Positions 25,201-35,435 of a DNA stretch of 64,000 nucleotides are shown here, piece after piece. The notes under the pieces were generated by a model. It ran no database searches. It saw only the letters and a list, made by a program, of their open reading frames with translations, and was not told the origin of the DNA. A program made the position numbers and the translations under genes. Source of the stretch: Pagrus major (taxonomy: Eukaryota > Chordata > Actinopteri > Spariformes > Sparidae). The stretch is from the NCBI RefSeq assembly GCF_040436345.1, contig NC_133216.1, positions 40,001 through 104,000 of the forward strand, written 5' to 3'. Each line of letters starts with the position of its first letter. Positions within the stretch are counted from its first letter, which is position 1.

Positions 25201-25655
25201 TCCTCTTCTCTTCTCCTCTCTTCCTCCCTCATCTTCTTCTCCTCTTCTCTTCTCCTCTCCTCCTCCCTCCTCTTCTTCTCTTCTTCTCTTCTCCTCTCCT
25301 CCTCCCTCCTCTTCTTCTCTTCTCTTCTTCTCCTCTCCTCCTCCCTCCTCTTCTCCTCTTCTCTTCTCCTCTCCTCCTCCCTCCTCCGTCTCTCCTCTTC
25401 TCTTCTCCTCTCCTCCTCCCTCCTCTGCATCTCCTCCCGTTCCCTGATTGGTTTATTAAAGCAGTATTCACACTCATACCTGTTGTCTTGGCCAACAGGT
25501 CTGTAGTATTCACCTCCATTGTAAACATACACGTCTCGCCCATGAACAGTTCTTCTGTAGAAATCATCGAAGGATTTACATGGAGGCAGGACTTTGTTAC
25601 ACTTGCAGCACCTCAGGCTGTCGCCCATTGTACTTTCTGATGGTGCATTCCCCAT
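16212..25655 (-). CDS. Giant SecA-like ATPase protein with Arg/Glu repeat and OTU-like C-terminus (3147 codons, one exon)
   Basis: Not a named gene to me; domains are read directly. Residues 1-70: MGNAPSES start (N-myristoylation-type) and a C16xxC19...C62xxC65 zinc-ribbon-like module. 71-614: 13-residue Arg/Glu repeats. About 780-1170: helical module plus a degenerate SecA-like nucleotide-binding domain. About 1215-1610: second copy with intact Walker A GTGEGKS (1471-1477) and Walker B DEVDSL (1576-1581). To about 2060: rest of the SecA motor, including [15 protein letters not shown] (2004-2010) and [10 protein letters not shown] (from 2041). About 2187-2246: TPR-like. About 2351-2436: hydrophobic helices. 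About 2780-2900: OTU-like His (H2832) and Cys (C2851) motifs in reversed order. Bacterial SecA drives protein export; a role here is unknown, though NTP hydrolysis is expected from the motifs. The coding region has no intron. A splice acceptor at 25715-25717 suggests a 5' non-coding exon upstream. Stop TGA at 16212-16214. Confidence 0.85.
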   Translation of the reverse strand: MGNAPSESTMGDSLRCCKCNKVLPPCKSFDDFYRRTVHGRDVYVYNGGEYYRPVGQDNRYECEYCFNKPIREREEMQRREEERRREEERRRREEERRREEEKRREEERRRREEKKRREEERRREEEKKRREEERRREEEKKMREEERRREEERWWREEEKRREEEKKRREEERRREKKRREEERRREEERWRREEERREEERQRREEEERREEERQRREEEERREEERQRWEEEERREEERQWWEEEERREEERQRREEEERREEERQRREEEKRREEERRRREEERRREEERQRREEDKRREEERRRREEERKRREEEKRREEERRRSGEEKRREEERKRREEEKRREEERRRRGEEKRREEERKRREEEKRREEERRRREEEKRREEERRRRGEEKRREEERQRREEEKRREEERKRREEEKRREEERRRRGEEKRREEERQRREEEKRREEERQRSGEEKRREEERQRREEEKRREEERRRRGEEKRREEERQRREEEKRREEERKRREEEKRREEERRRRGEEKRREEERQRREEEKRREEERQRSGEEKRREEERQRREEEKRREEERQRSGEEKRREEERQRREEEKRREEERQRREEEERRREEELNQRPKESQQRAKEQLEKLSSNISEERESRRDVLITRLNEFEVNYEPGSDTDELLEILSVRCSISVPDLSLTRLTADQLGNILSVLDKLLFDEWMSARPSLSTLQHTQVFITELCLLSVEISQGVSLQNISDHVQFLVESISQSAGNVTETFLLTQALYLNLMHSFTEYGSSDTDAVLIAKHWAEYELSTEQLFLLDFLGTLTSSLQSTVGRATVFILKMEIQCLKLLLSTLKHLNETHSGSTKMILSLVQTNQWTPTEAVTLLKALSQKHAEDVSITEILTLVQVYDLSPEWTDESGLSLVQAVDSAGPERLHQDLQKTLRRKDESSLAADLAELKVSCNFNDSVIDVIRNITNGVLQNLENAPKDAPSMIESFKCKTWNVDDLQSSLSQLCKAVYDTKGWRPTVKQMLRWRALVLTQKSEAPQLVGVEEDPCVTAMFAASQVCMGNKLDIVLSSDVHSEEWTQEWSDFYKHLGISVNTNMKTPGASYRDVYEADIVYGTMDDFVSDYFQHGVEVMETGNPQISRGFIITRQSLSAYNDLKLSRLKDKDSLVFAAEVLQSLMGKFHSEDMKLRCRFIIALFQVLHTNLNKETNTDNKMITISKKITGKALSPHEVFILTFVETLLRVVTEETDSEENRTSPAGKWCLEILFACMEKFQVSTTTDELFQMILNLEEQRLWSPVEALNLLGALTDHHQDKGCISIRNILHLMVTYQVSSTWTDENNQSLLKLLHSLRTKNLIKHLEKRLRDERTKSIQTLFDEIRQMNDINEQTLNKSYSVVTHVTNLIETGKIKKHKDVQRAKRLSHSTDTEDLQELLAVLCNAVHLQRAEGKWWPRATQMISWCLLALSDTGKLLEMGTGEGKSCVIAMFAALRVLRGEKVDVVSSSSVLCQRDAEEWNNFYKFFGITADTNTNKTEDEDRKDCYQKDVVYGTIEAFAADHLRQTFEMKDVRPDRNYQCIIVDEVDSLLLDQGVQLTYLSSPMVSMQHLNIILSTMWGHVSQYGFLSTGQQTFVHGPPASFFKAIFDSMNTEGTQINDPMDILCVAEEFNIVPKGFTEDFCNSEKDELLRKLRTVSQDAVIKFFKALEDYVPYGFTVYTLDDKGLLCLQKHSRYNEQDIPELTFLVLEEGLCCPLYDSEETLIKPIAEIISEKIQYTPCATNSEGKISIPGFLKDLVEKKVSAWVQNAFLALQLKEGQEYVVDNDNVCPVDFRSTGIIEVNKKWGDGLQQFVEIKHQIKLSTISTVTNYVSNISLFEKYHGEIYGTTGTLGSRTDILFLKDLYPDLSSCKMPTFNRKKLFEVKGTVKTSTEEWKSEIKRAVLTQIAPNSYRGGRAALVICETINKAKEIYEELKSNIPGEITLYCRSDRDSLCQIDNELFPGDVIVSTNLAGRGTDIKVSKEVNNNGGLFVVLSFLSENTRVELQAFGRTGRKGQPGSAQIIMSTEHLQPSFRTVSSLEEAKSIRDRLAAEKINHMMNDVTELKLREDLFSEYLKTLQDIHKNTDEDEKRAVVAIMNEFWGIWLQTKSEEIEQLKRNELQTNLKADLSLAKSQSQSQTSPCSSIYHYIKFGNIALSDKQWDVSIKLFEKAMKQDESWAAIAFYNHAYCTLQQKKDDYLTKAKDNLMKAQESLKYLSEECIVCLQLVKMSSANSANRDPSSLEKQFTNKCNMLSYFDKNISEAIKKLDEIKERGKDAVTNKSPIFSLVSSADEDLQVEAHNLYSQGLKYVFSVEEEPRFPWGALVEFFLGVLQIVGGAALITVTYGTFAQVGMELITEGIKDCISGIESMVKGEFSWKSWAIKKAISIGVALVAFGVGKLIAKGFKACKMSIKGFGKQLKSMPEFLSRQAKDGLSVVAKTNMKNAVIHVAKKMVEETVMYGIGKAEEKILTEILNSIKDKVKEGIVKKVKSNMETGPLATSVDLIIFSHLEDKKQLSDLLKDESRRNDLLAIFKMLSNAAVQPFYADLSWQNKLNSSIFTVIDGAKAEASGTAEEILTAIKIVHITVLAGDAISAVTSLSSKFFSKLKDQLNTFRRESGFSEDVKVNELSDSDTEMLKEFKQDLVDTISASFADALVEVFHQKISSHLVSYVQGEVNGIFRSCVRKGLNSGRTEELLRAGQNNRYIAYKPVDQNPRQDLAVETGDHSQSHAEDILNPETPGTILDIRVLSEATGTNVVILTEDINGRLIKMHELSPSTQPSSQTVTLIYRPKSDRYPDGHYDVQINNQTVSIVNEYGGCLFHALARGMKPEASEREIALEAQHLRFVETNTLLAHPGQWEPFVKRKVWTESIRGGDKFMLKGAANKPTKRETTNETEEKEILEKYVGQIQLYKEWLDDKRNLGIGHMIHGDHQPPVSVILEASKMNNDLAKAMFKVATNSSTPKNNQIDRVKQSHGLELPVVLLPAEIHRECPSTRSPDFRKLLSEAIKNNDVEATFKMTIIGSMPRFKLKSNFKNFQNDSMSQTRLKMFEDSFQKHSKKMVEWWSNQPGVMTETQQDNIINWIEKKGYDDQNDRYRNQVSDLLSRKGNITFNTQ
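23817..25440 (-). repeat. 39-bp coding minisatellite / 1.6-kb homopurine-homopyrimidine tract
   Basis: Inside the SecA-like gene the plus strand is almost entirely C and T for about 1.6 kb, organised as a 39-bp unit. In the middle part the unit encodes [13 protein letters not shown]-type 13-mers; towards the 5' side of the gene the units shorten and vary. Because the period is a multiple of three, indels of whole units keep frame. Variant positions Q/K/R and R/G/S recur in higher-order patterns. The protein product should be a long charged single helix or coiled coil. Confidence 0.95.
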
Positions 25656-25714
25656 TTTTGATGAGTTTTTCAGTACTTAAGTGATGATTTTTTCCGTGTG
25701 CAAACGTTGTCTCC
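25656..25714 (-). promoter_or_regulatory. Putative 5' UTR part of the SecA-like coding exon
   Basis: On the minus strand CTTTTTTTATCTTTCAG ends at 25715, giving a strong acceptor. The 59 nt between it and the start codon contain no upstream ATG that competes in frame, so a separate upstream non-coding exon is likely. Confidence 0.5.
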
Positions 25715-26930
25715 CTGAAAGATAAAAAAAGTAAAGTCATAAAGTCATACTTTATGATGTAACAACCAACCCAGACACTCGTGCTGCTTTGCTTCTTGAT
25801 GAAAATGACAGAACCCTACCAGCAGCCTTGTTGAGTCCTTACTGCAGTGGCCCAGGTTGCTGCATGTCACCACCTCACTTAGCTGTCACTGTTACAATAA
25901 AGGACAAATGCAAAACAAAAATCTTTAAAAACACATAACGTACAATTATCTAACAACGTCAAACAAAAGAAATTGAGTTATGGTTAAAGCATCTGTTAGG
26001 GGGTCTGATTCCCTATTAATGTTGCATACCGCACTACATATGGTGCCCCGTGTGAGGCAGTGTATTGTTGGCAATCATTCATATTTGTGCCATATTGATT
26101 TCAGTATAATTTGGCTGGTGCTAAAATTTGAGATTTACATCTTGAAGTCTTTAGCCACAAGTCTTTACATTTAACCCCACTAGTCTACTACAGGGCTAGA
26201 TGTTGATTTGTACTTACAAACAGTTGCATTGTGGTGAGAATTGATTTATCAATCAAAATTATAACCCAATTGATTAACCAAAATCTTTTAGGTTATTAAC
26301 TCCCACTTTGAGCCATTTGCTATTGCCGCTATTAATTCACGTTGAAAGTGCTCTGTAGAAAGTGTAAGAATTTCAGTTCAGCATTTGAATATCCTGTACT
26401 CAACACATTCTAGTCAAGCTGTCAGTATTTGATGACAATCTAAGTGCTCCTCATGTATCTCACAGTGTGCCACCTGTCCTGTGATACATAGAAGTTTATA
26501 CCTGGCTGTTACTGCCTTGCATTTCAGCCTGAGTAAGAAGTAGAGCTAGAGATAGAGCCACAGCGTGCTACCAGCAGAAGTTTTGTACTTAGCTGTTTCT
26601 ACCACGAGAGCCACTAGATTGTGCTGTTGCCACCTCTCCTCCACAAGAAGCTACCTCCTGTAGTGCAGGCCAGAACACTGTTTGGTTAGGCTAGTGTACT
26701 CCCCAAGCTACACTACAGAGTGTCTGCCAAAGCAACACCATAGCCAACCACACTAACTGTTGTTTAGACAACTTGTCTAACAATGGAGAACCCCTGTGTA
26801 GAGCGATTTATTTCTTCCCTGACACAGTGTAAAACCAGAACCCTCCTCCTCTGAAGTCATTAGCAGTTTAAATCTAGTCTCTACTTAAGGACAGGTGTGA
26901 TGCGCAGACTGCATCCACACACCAGTTGTT
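25715..26930. other. Intergenic / putative 5' intron, nothing recognised
   Basis: AT-rich sequence without a supported coding exon or recognised repeat. Probably upstream intron and promoter region of the SecA-like gene and flank of the Ty3/gypsy relic; no promoter element could be assigned. Confidence 0.5.
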
Positions 26931-26959
26931 GAGATGTCGCCAGTGAGAGAGGGTGCACT

Positions 26960-28560
26960 GGTGAGACTTCCTCCACTTCCAGCTCTCATGTTCGCATAAA
27001 CCTTCCCGCGTTCCTCCAGTGGCCACATGAGTCTCTTCCCATTCATGTTTTTGTGGACTCCGGTGCTCCAGCTGACTACAGTTTCATTGACTCTGGCCTG
27101 GTTGAACAAGCACTAATCCCTATTGAAGCCCTTGAGGCCCCTAAGATAGAAAACGCCCTGGATGGACGGTGTTTGGCTAAAGTAACTCATCGCACATTAC
27201 TCATCACCTTAACCATCTCCGGAAATCATTGTGAGTGCCTCCAGCTGTTCGTCATCCCCTCACCCACTCCACCAGTGGTACTAGGTCTCTTCACAACCCT
27301 CACATTGACTGGTTGGCAGCCTCCATTTCCAGCCACCTCACAGCCCATATGACTGTGCAATTGATCTTCTCCCTGGGGCTCCACTCCGCTCCAGTTGCCT
27401 AAACAACCTGTCATGCCCTGAGAGACAATCCATGGAGGAGTACATCAACAACTCCCTGGCTACTGGCTTGATCAGGCCCTCCTCTTCCCCCATCTGCGCT
27501 GGCTTCTTCTTCCTGGGCAGGAAGAATGGGACCCTTCGCCCCTGCATTGACTACAGAGGCCTCAATGACATCACAGTAGAGAATAAGTACCCCCTTCCTC
27601 TGATTGATCCCTCCTTCGAGCCACTGTGTCATATACGGATCTTCACAAAACTGGATCTTCGCAACGCCTATCATCTCGTACGCATTCGGAGGGCGACGAG
27701 TGAAAGACAGCGTTTAACACCCCCTTGGCCACTTTGAGTATCAGGATATGCCTTTCGGCCTTACAAAAGCCCCATCAGTTTTCCAAGCCATGATCAACGA
27801 CGTACCCTGTGACGTGTTGAACCATTTTGTTTTTGTCTACTCGGATGACATACTGATCTTCTCCAAACCCAGGATGAACGCCTTGGATTCTGTTGTGGGG
27901 GCCATACTCTCCCAGCGCCATCTAACTACACACAAACTCCATCCCTGTGCTTTGTTCTCTCGACGCCTCTCACCAGTGGAGAGGAATTATGACGTCGGAA
28001 ACAGGGAACTCTTGGCAGTGGTCCTGGCTCTTCAGGAGTGGTGACATTGGCTGGAGGACACCCAGGAGCTGTTCCTCATCTGGACTGACCATAAAAACCT
28101 GTCTTACCTGAACTCTGCCAGAAGGCTCAACTCACGCAAGGCTCGCCGGTCCTTGTTCCTGAGTCGCTTTAATTGCACTCTCTCTTACCGACCAGGCTAC
28201 TGTAATGGTAAACCAGATGCTTTCTCTTGTATCTACTCCCCTGACTCACTCCCGGTTGACCCTGAGCCCATCGTGTCTAATACCCGGATCGTCGGAGCTG
28301 CAACTTGGTAGATCGAGACCATTGTTTGGGAGGCTCAACATGTTCACAATGACCCTGGCATGGGTCCACCTAACTGCCTGTTCATGCTGGACGGGGTCTG
28401 ATCTTAGGTGCTACAGTGGGGCCATTCGTCAAAACGTACCTGTCACCCTGGAGTCCAGCGGACGCTTCAGTTTCTTCGCCAGCATTTCTGGTTCCTCTGC
28501 AGGTGGAGTCAGGCAAGCTGGCTCCACACTTTCTTGGTCTGCTTGAGGTGGACAGGATCA
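26960..28560 (+). mobile_element. Decayed Ty3/gypsy-type LTR retrotransposon (pol remnant)
   Basis: In order on the plus strand: an aspartic-protease segment (VDSGA, then SFIDSGL; near 27053), the N-terminal half of reverse transcriptase ([27 protein letters not shown]), the RT core ([15 protein letters not shown] and YSDD, 27748-27870), then an RNase H-like piece ([19 protein letters not shown]) and its continuation after a stop (DHKNLSYL). Stops at about 27350, 27735 and 28044, a frameshift, and an internal deletion that joins the YSDD region directly to RNase H show it is dead. Clear LTRs were not found; 28600-29100 could be a diverged LTR or flank. Confidence 0.9.
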
Positions 28561-29150
28561 TCAACTCTACTGCTGTCCGTCTCAAGATGCCTGCATCCCT
28601 ACCGGTACATCGTCTTTTTTTTTTTACACAGTCATTTTTGTCATCTGTGTTGGATTTGTGCTGTGTTTTTTGTTTACGTGCTTGACATACCTGACATACC
28701 TGCAGCAGATTGGCAATCAGTGTCTGCTGATAAGCTCTGGTCTCCACTCTACCTGCTGGAAGAAGATTTCGTCAGTACTGAGTCGTAAATGGCACCTGCT
28801 TGTGCTAAACTTTTCGATTGTGTTCTCGTGTTGTTCCCTTTTGATTCAACCAAGAGATCTAACTTTGTTTTGGCTCTTTTGCCTTTAGTATTCCACCTTG
28901 TTTCATCTACCAGCTGCTCTGTTTGCAGTGACCCAGCCTTCAGCACCTCTGTAGCCTTCAGCCTTGCTCAGAGTTCCCCTGAGCTCCACTCTCCACGCTA
29001 ACCACCTGCGTCACCGTGCGCTACTTCACCTCCTCCTCCCCTCCGGCGGATTCTCCAGCCAGAGCCTGTTACTACTCATACCCACATACCCCCTATGAAG
29101 CATCAAACTATTTCTATTGTGAGAAGTTTGAAACCACAACCTGATGAAGG
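28561..29150. other. Flank of the retrotransposon, possible diverged LTR
   Basis: Sequence after the pol remnant includes a T-rich run at 28612-28624 and CT-rich stretches like some fish gypsy LTRs. No matching upstream copy was found, so LTR status is unproven. Confidence 0.3.
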
Positions 29151-30164
29151 ATGATCGTACTTATTTTGTACAAGAAAAATCACAGGAGTGTGAATCGTCA
29201 AAAAAAAGAAAACTCCAAGATACTTCATTTAAATTCAAGATCCCTTCTAATCTCACAATGGGGAAATTCTCTTTATCACTCACATTACACACACACAGTG
29301 TATAGAGGAGATGAGTAAAGGGGCTGCCACATGCACGGCGCCCAACGAGCAGTGTCCTGCTTTCTGCTGGACAGGTCAGAGTAACGTTAAAGATTACAAC
29401 CCAAGCCTCAGTTTGTGCCTCTCAGAGAGCTGGTGGTAGCGTAGCTTTAGCAAGATTTATTTGGATTTACTCGTTGTCTGTTGCAGTGAGACAATGCAGG
29501 ACACATGGAACAATAACTAACTAAGACATTTAGGGCTGGCAGTGTGCCGAACACAGTCAAAGTAATGACCTTGTGTGACAGATAAACTGAGAAGTCGGCT
29601 CTTATGAAGAGCAGAAAGAAATGTGTAGTGCGTTTAAACACAGAACTTAATTAAAACAAATGAGAACAAATCAAACACAGAACTACGCAGGCCTATTTGA
29701 GTCCTCCCCATATTTGTGGAAAATGAATAAAATAAAAAGTAGCCCACTTTGATATAAATAAAGCATATAGCTGTATGTACTCTGTATTGCAGCATCTTAA
29801 CAGCTTCTCTGTTGCTTGGGTTTATGTTAAGTTGCTACTTTGTGCAATAAAATAGTTAACAGTGTCGGCTCTACATCGCGACACTGTTTGCCGGTGCAAA
29901 CATATTGTAGCCTGAATATAAGAGACAGGTTTTTGTCTAAAAAAAATAAAAAATAATAATAAATAACCCTTATTTATTTCCATGTAATTTGTTTTGTCAA
30001 AGCCAGAGGGAGCCACTGCAGAGGGCCTACAGAGCTGCATGACGCTCCAGAGCTGGTCTCTGGGATCAATGATGAGTCTATGAGAAAAAGATCTGTGGTC
30101 CCAATGTTCACGGTAAATTAAACTTTGTTACAGAAAACACACAGAGGGGTGTGTGTGAGTGTTA

Positions 30165-30515
30165 AAGGTGCAATATGTAAGAATTGGCCACCTGCCAAAT
30201 TTATACTCTAAACAAAAAGGGGGCAGCTAATCACCAGAGTGACCACTAACTGCTGTTCATGTTAGCTGCCGTTAACTAGTAACTGTGCAGCTAGCACTTC
30301 TATTGGCTGACTCTGCCTGGACTGGCAGCTTGAAGCACCGGGGGCATGTTGGTGTTGTTCACTATCAGAACAGGCTAGGAGCTAGCTACTTAGCATGCTA
30401 TCTTCAGATGACATCATTGCTACACAATACAAATACATCTTTGACATCATGTCAAAACTAATTTTTGTTCATTTTTAAGTGTTTTGAACTGAAATGTGTA
30501 CAAATTGAATCTTTA
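30165..30515 (+). mobile_element. Teleost interspersed repeat ('gtgcaatatgtaagaattgg' family), copy 1
   Basis: It begins AAAGGTGCAATATGTAAGAA and contains GCTAACTAG/GTTAGCT-rich blocks. A second, inverted relative lies at about 50935-51165, ending 'cttacataatgcaccttta'. Non-coding, probably a MITE-like family. Confidence 0.7.
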
Positions 30516-30539
30516 AACATGAATCATGTCTGTTTACTG

Positions 30540-30885
30540 ACGGTGACCTTGAACAGCTGGAGGTTGAGGACATGTTTGTTTGAGGAAACTTCCAGAAAGC
30601 AACTTCAGTGAGTTTTTAAAAGAGAGATCACGTGAAGTGGATGTTAGTCTCAATCCTGATGATAGTAATGTCTTGTCAGGTCACAGTGACCTTGACCTTT
30701 GACCACCAATATTTAATGAGTTCACCCTAAAGTCTGAGTGGAGATTTGTCCCAGATCTGAAGACATTTCCTCCAGGTGTTAATGAGATATTATGTTCACT
30801 AAAAGGGGACGGATGGATGGACAAACAACCTGAACACATAATGCCTTCAGCCACAGCCCTCCACAGCACAGAGGCATAAAAAAAT
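30540..30885 (+). mobile_element. Teleost interspersed repeat with GTGACCTTGACC and '...gcataa' end
   Basis: Contains CACAGTGACCTTGACCTTTG, 'ggacggatggatggacaaac' and a 3' end reading 'acataatgccttcagccac' to 'agaggcataaaaaa'. This is a widespread fish repeat I recognise by these blocks. No coding capacity. Confidence 0.7.
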
Positions 30886-32582
30886 GACAATTAAATTATT
30901 GAATAATCAGCTCACAAATTAATAACAAGAGAAAATACAGGAGGGGAAAATGAAATTAGATGAAGAATTAACAATATTTAAGGTTAAAAAGAGTTTGAAG
31001 TACAGTTAAACTGAGATCAGTGACCATTAAAATCAACAGATAGTGAAGTAATAAAAAGATAATCCACACAAGTTTCCTGAGTTGACTCTGAGTGTTCGTC
31101 AGGTGTTTTACTGTCCTGTGTAATAATCAAAGTGAAACTGAGTGTTGAATCTTTATAATCAACCCAAAGTCCACAGAAACTTTTAACTGTTCAATAAAAA
31201 TCCACTTTGCCTTCAGAGGAACTGATGACACAACAACACGTTATATTTCATCTCCGAGGACAAAGCTGATCAGAAAGGCTCCTCTCACTGTCATTATATT
31301 ATTGTATCACTGACAGTACTAAGTAAAGTACAAAGTATTTTATTGGCTGAGATGGAGCCAGTTTGATGTGTGATAGTGAATCATGTTTAATAAACTGATC
31401 AGATTTTTATTTCATCTTCATCTGACAAGTGACCGAATGTAGTCAAATAAAAGGAATATCTCTCCTCACGTGTTGCACAAGGAGAACATAGCAGAACATG
31501 TAAATACTCAAGTGAAGTACAAGTACTGCAAAGTTGTACATAATTACAGTATTTGAGTAAATTTACTTTGTTACTTTCATCACTGAGTTACAAAAGCAGA
31601 CAGATCCTTCCAAAATAAAAGACTGACATTCTCAATAAAAATAATCTCTTTGATTTGATAATTGATCGTATTTAAGTACAAACTGACATAAAGAGGCGAC
31701 ACTAGTTCCTGCTGGAGGAGTGTGAAGAGCTCTGACAGCTCATTTAGCGACGCAGCTACATTTGTATTTCTTTAAAGCCCCCACACATCTTACATCATGA
31801 TTTACTGTGTCTGACATGGGTTTTGCAGAAAAAAGTATAATCATCATGTTGAATGTGACAAGTGACACCCACGTTTCTCCTCATCAAGATTACACAATAT
31901 ATCACAAGCAAATATTTTTCATTTTCACAAGTTTACCTGCTGAACACAACACGTCTGCTACGTCACAGAAAACGTCCATTCTCAGTGTTTGTGCACATCA
32001 CAAGTTTCCACATCACAGTTATGTTTGAATATTGAATCAGGATTGGTTTCCAAACTATTTGTGATGTCACAAATCCTCTGGGAGTTTCTACATACATCGT
32101 TCTACACCGTGAAGCTAAAACAGCAAAACTGTAGGAACAGGAAGAAACAGTTCTGACAAACTCAGAGTTGTGAGTTTGAAGGAAATTAATAATTTCCTTC
32201 AGCAGATTGTTGCTGTTTCCAGTGTAGCTGAGCTCACAACAGTTTGTGTCGATGAGTAAAAGATTTCAAAGTTGTCACATTACCGTCAGCTGGAGGTTCA
32301 GATGGATCTGTGCGTCAATGTGCAGCGTGAATGAATGAACAACCAGAGAGGCGTGTGAGAGTTCAACCGTAATCATATCTGTTAAGTGTTGTCATAAAGT
32401 GGCTGTTTAACGTGAACAGAAAGATAAAATACTTGCTGACATCTTGTCCTGCTGATCGCTGACATCGCTTTTTAGTGAAGTACTCAGAGACTCTGAAGCT
32501 CCTCTGGGACTGAAGTCAACAGGGACGTGTTTTAAATAAGTAAAAAAAACTAAAGAAACATTAAATGGCTCCATACAGACTT

Positions 32583-33440
32583 TATATCATCAGAGGAGAT
32601 GATGGCTGAGCCTGACTTTATATCATCAGGAGGAGACGATGGCTGAGCCTGACTTTATATCATCAGGAGGAGATGATGGCTGAGCCTGACTTTATATCAT
32701 CAGGAGGAGACGATGGCTGAGCCTGACTTTATATCATCAGGAGGAGATGATGGCTGAGCCTGACTTTATATCATCAGGAGGAGACGATGGCTGAGCCTGA
32801 CTTTATATCATCAGGAGGAGATGATGGCTGAGCCTGACTTTATATCATCAGGAGGAGATGATGGCTGAGCCTGACTTTATATCATCAGGAGATGATGGCT
32901 GAGCCTGACTTTATATCATCAGGAGGAGATGATGGCTGAGCCTGACTTTATATCATCAGGAGGAGATGACTGAGCCTGACTTTATATCATCAGGAGGAGA
33001 CGATGGCTGAGCCTGACTTTATATCATCAGGAGGAGACGATGGCTGAGCCTGACTTTATATCATCAGGAGGAGACGATGGCTGAGCCTGACTTTATATCA
33101 TCGGGAGGAGATGATGGCTGAGCCTGACTTTATATCATCAGGAGGAGACGATGGCTGAGCCTGACTTTATATCATCAGGAGGAGACGATGGCTGAGCCTG
33201 ACTTTATATCATCAGGAGGAGACGATGGCTGAGCCTGACTTTATATCATCAGGAGGAGATGATGGCTGAGCCTGACTTTATATCATCAGGAGGAGATGAT
33301 GGCTGAGCCTGACTTTATATCATCAGGAGGAGATGATGGCTGAGCCTGACTTTATATCATCAGGAGGAGATGATGGCTGAGCCTGACTTTATATCATCAG
33401 GAGGAGACGATGGCTGAGCCTGACTTTATATCATCAGGAG
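32583..33440 (+). repeat. 37-bp minisatellite array, about 23 copies (orientation A)
   Basis: The unit reads from TGACTTTATATCATCAGGAG through GAGATGATGGCTGAGCC; GATGATGG/GACGATGG variants alternate. Units are contiguous with no unique spacers. It stops about 350 bp before the ATG16L2 start codon. The same family occurs in reverse orientation at 35755-36098 inside ATG16L2 intron 3. Confidence 0.98.
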
Positions 33441-33790
33441 GACAACAAGTGTCACATGGTGTGTTTGTTTGTTTCCTCCTCCAGTCACAACAGGAAGTGC
33501 TGAGTGGGCGGTGATTGGCCGAGAGGCCGCAGCTGGCACCGCGAGCCTCTAGCCCCGCCCCCCGTCACAGTGACGCTGGAGGAAAAAAGTTTACAAGAAG
33601 AAAACAAACGAAGAAGCTCCGGCACCACCGAAGAAGAGACAAACAACACAGGTCCGGTACCACAGAAGAAGAGACATGGCGGCGGGCAGAAGAGCCGGAG
33701 CGTCGCCGCGGAGCTGCCCGTAACACCACGCCGCTCTGTGAGCGCCACTCTGCGGGGACACGGCATGAAGCGGCCCGGGCTGCGGGCATC
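33441..33790 (+). promoter_or_regulatory. GC-rich promoter / 5' UTR region of atg16l2
   Basis: Between the 37-bp array and the start codon, GC-rich sequence includes GCCCCGCCCCCCG, an Sp1-type box. No TATA box was found at a convincing position. The open frame running into the gene from an ATG at 33515 is in frame but has no family similarity, so the start at 33791 is preferred. Confidence 0.5.
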
Positions 33791-35366
33791 ATGGCGGACG
33801 GGACCGTCAGACTCATGACAGATTCCGCCGGGGCGTCGGCGCGCAGCGGCCGGGTTCTGGCTCCGGGAGGCGGCGGCAGGTCCGAGACCTGGAAGAAGGA
33901 CATCGTCCGTCAGCTGAAGCACCGAGACCGGAGCCAGCACGCGATGTTCCAGGACCTGATCCGCTTCTGTACGGACAAGCGCAAGTTCTGTTCTGATCCA
34001 TTCTAGATGGGCTGGACTTAGGCCACGCCCAGCGTGTTCTGAGCCCATGTCAGGTACCTGGGGACTCGACCTGTGGAAAGTGAAACCAAACTCCATTTAA
34101 AAATCTGCCAATTTAACAGCTCTGAGTTTCGATCAGTTCAGGTCTGAAGTCAGAGTCCAGAACTGAGTTCGGTGTCACTTCTGGAAAGTGAAACCAAACT
34201 CCATTTAAAAATCTGCCAATTTAACAGCCTTCTACCCACAAGGCAGAACATGAGTTGTTTCAGTTGTCAGACATGACGTCACAGCTACACGAAGAGTCCC
34301 AAACCCAAATACAGTCAGAGATTTTTTGAATGGAGTTTGGTTTACAGAGCTTCTTACTGGTTTATACCTGCTGAACAAAAACCCAGAATCAGAAGATTTA
34401 CTGCAGCCAAGAGAGAATTGAGATCTTTTTGAATGGAGTTTGGTTCAGGGAGACCCTACCTGCTTTCACACCTGGTAAATACATCAGTACAAAAGGTTTT
34501 ATGCAGCCAGAGCTGAGATAATCAGATCATCTGTGTTTAGTTTCTGACTCAAATGAAAATAATCTGTTAGTTTTACTTCAGTTGTCACGTTTGGAAGCGC
34601 CGCTGTAAAACAACAAGGTACTTTGTGGCGTTCAGGGACAGGAAGCTGTCGGACAATCAAACCACATGTTGTTCCACTTCCTCTTCACAGTGACTCATCT
34701 GTGTCAGATCATCAGTCTGCTGCTGCTGCATCATCCACAGATGATAGACGACTTTACAGCCTGCAGAGACGTGTCCTTTAATACCAACAACAGATTAAAG
34801 TTCACTTACATTATAGACACGTATGTGGACAAAGACTCAGACACAAGTGAAAGTTGGTCGTTAGACTGTAGATTTTATGATGCTGATCTGGGTTCAGTTC
34901 ATGCTGGTAACTGGGTCAACAGAACATAAAGGGGAAACTGTGTGTTGAGTTTAAAATATTTGACTTATAAAAGCAGGTGAAGGAAGAAACTGTTCTTTGT
35001 TTTAAACCTCAAATTAAAAAGACTTGAAAGATTAGAGATAAGGCAGGAATCTTAAACTCGTCAGATTTTGAATGGAGTTTGGTTTGAGTTTCTCTCTCTG
35101 GCACTGAACAGAAAAAACAGCAAAAAAATCACTTCTATGTTTTCCTCATTTATTTTCCACGTTAGCTGTAGCTAATGTTAGCATAGCTGACCTCGACACA
35201 TCTCATTATTAAATATGCAGTTGTTACTGGATGTTTACTTTAAACTTAACGACCCATCAGTCTCCTGTCGGCTCAGTGTCTTCTGTGTTTCAGACACTCA
35301 GCTGCTGGAGAAAACCAGTCTGACCAAAGGAATCCTGAGCTGCTCCGTCAGGTAACCACACCTGAC

Positions 35367-35435
<69 letters not shown>

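Larger units (their letters stand above)
29151..32582. other. Intergenic, repeat-rich, no supported gene
   Basis: AT-rich. It contains the two teleost-type repeats listed separately (30165-30515 and 30540-30885), a fragment of the AAGTAC-rich family at about 31495-31580, and otherwise unassigned sequence. No open frame with recognisable similarity. Confidence 0.6.

Noticed and set aside
23758-25640. Long plus-strand and alternate minus-strand open frames (479-609 codons) in the Arg/Glu repeat region
   Set aside because: They are by-products of a pyrimidine-only strand lacking stop codons. They encode only Ser/Leu/Pro or Gly/Glu/Arg repeats and have no flanking gene structure.
16212-25655. 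Bacterial contamination as source of the SecA-like gene
   Set aside because: The frame is flanked by fish-type repeats, has a eukaryotic splice acceptor upstream, contains eukaryote-style long low-complexity repeats, and its motor is highly diverged from bacterial SecA.
32583-33440. CRISPR-like regular array
   Set aside because: The 37-bp units are directly contiguous with no unique spacers, in a vertebrate genome. It is a minisatellite.
33515-33790. Upstream in-frame N-terminal extension of ATG16L2
   Set aside because: The extension is rich in Arg and has no counterpart in the family; the start at 33791 has a good context and matches the usual distance to the ATG5-binding helix.
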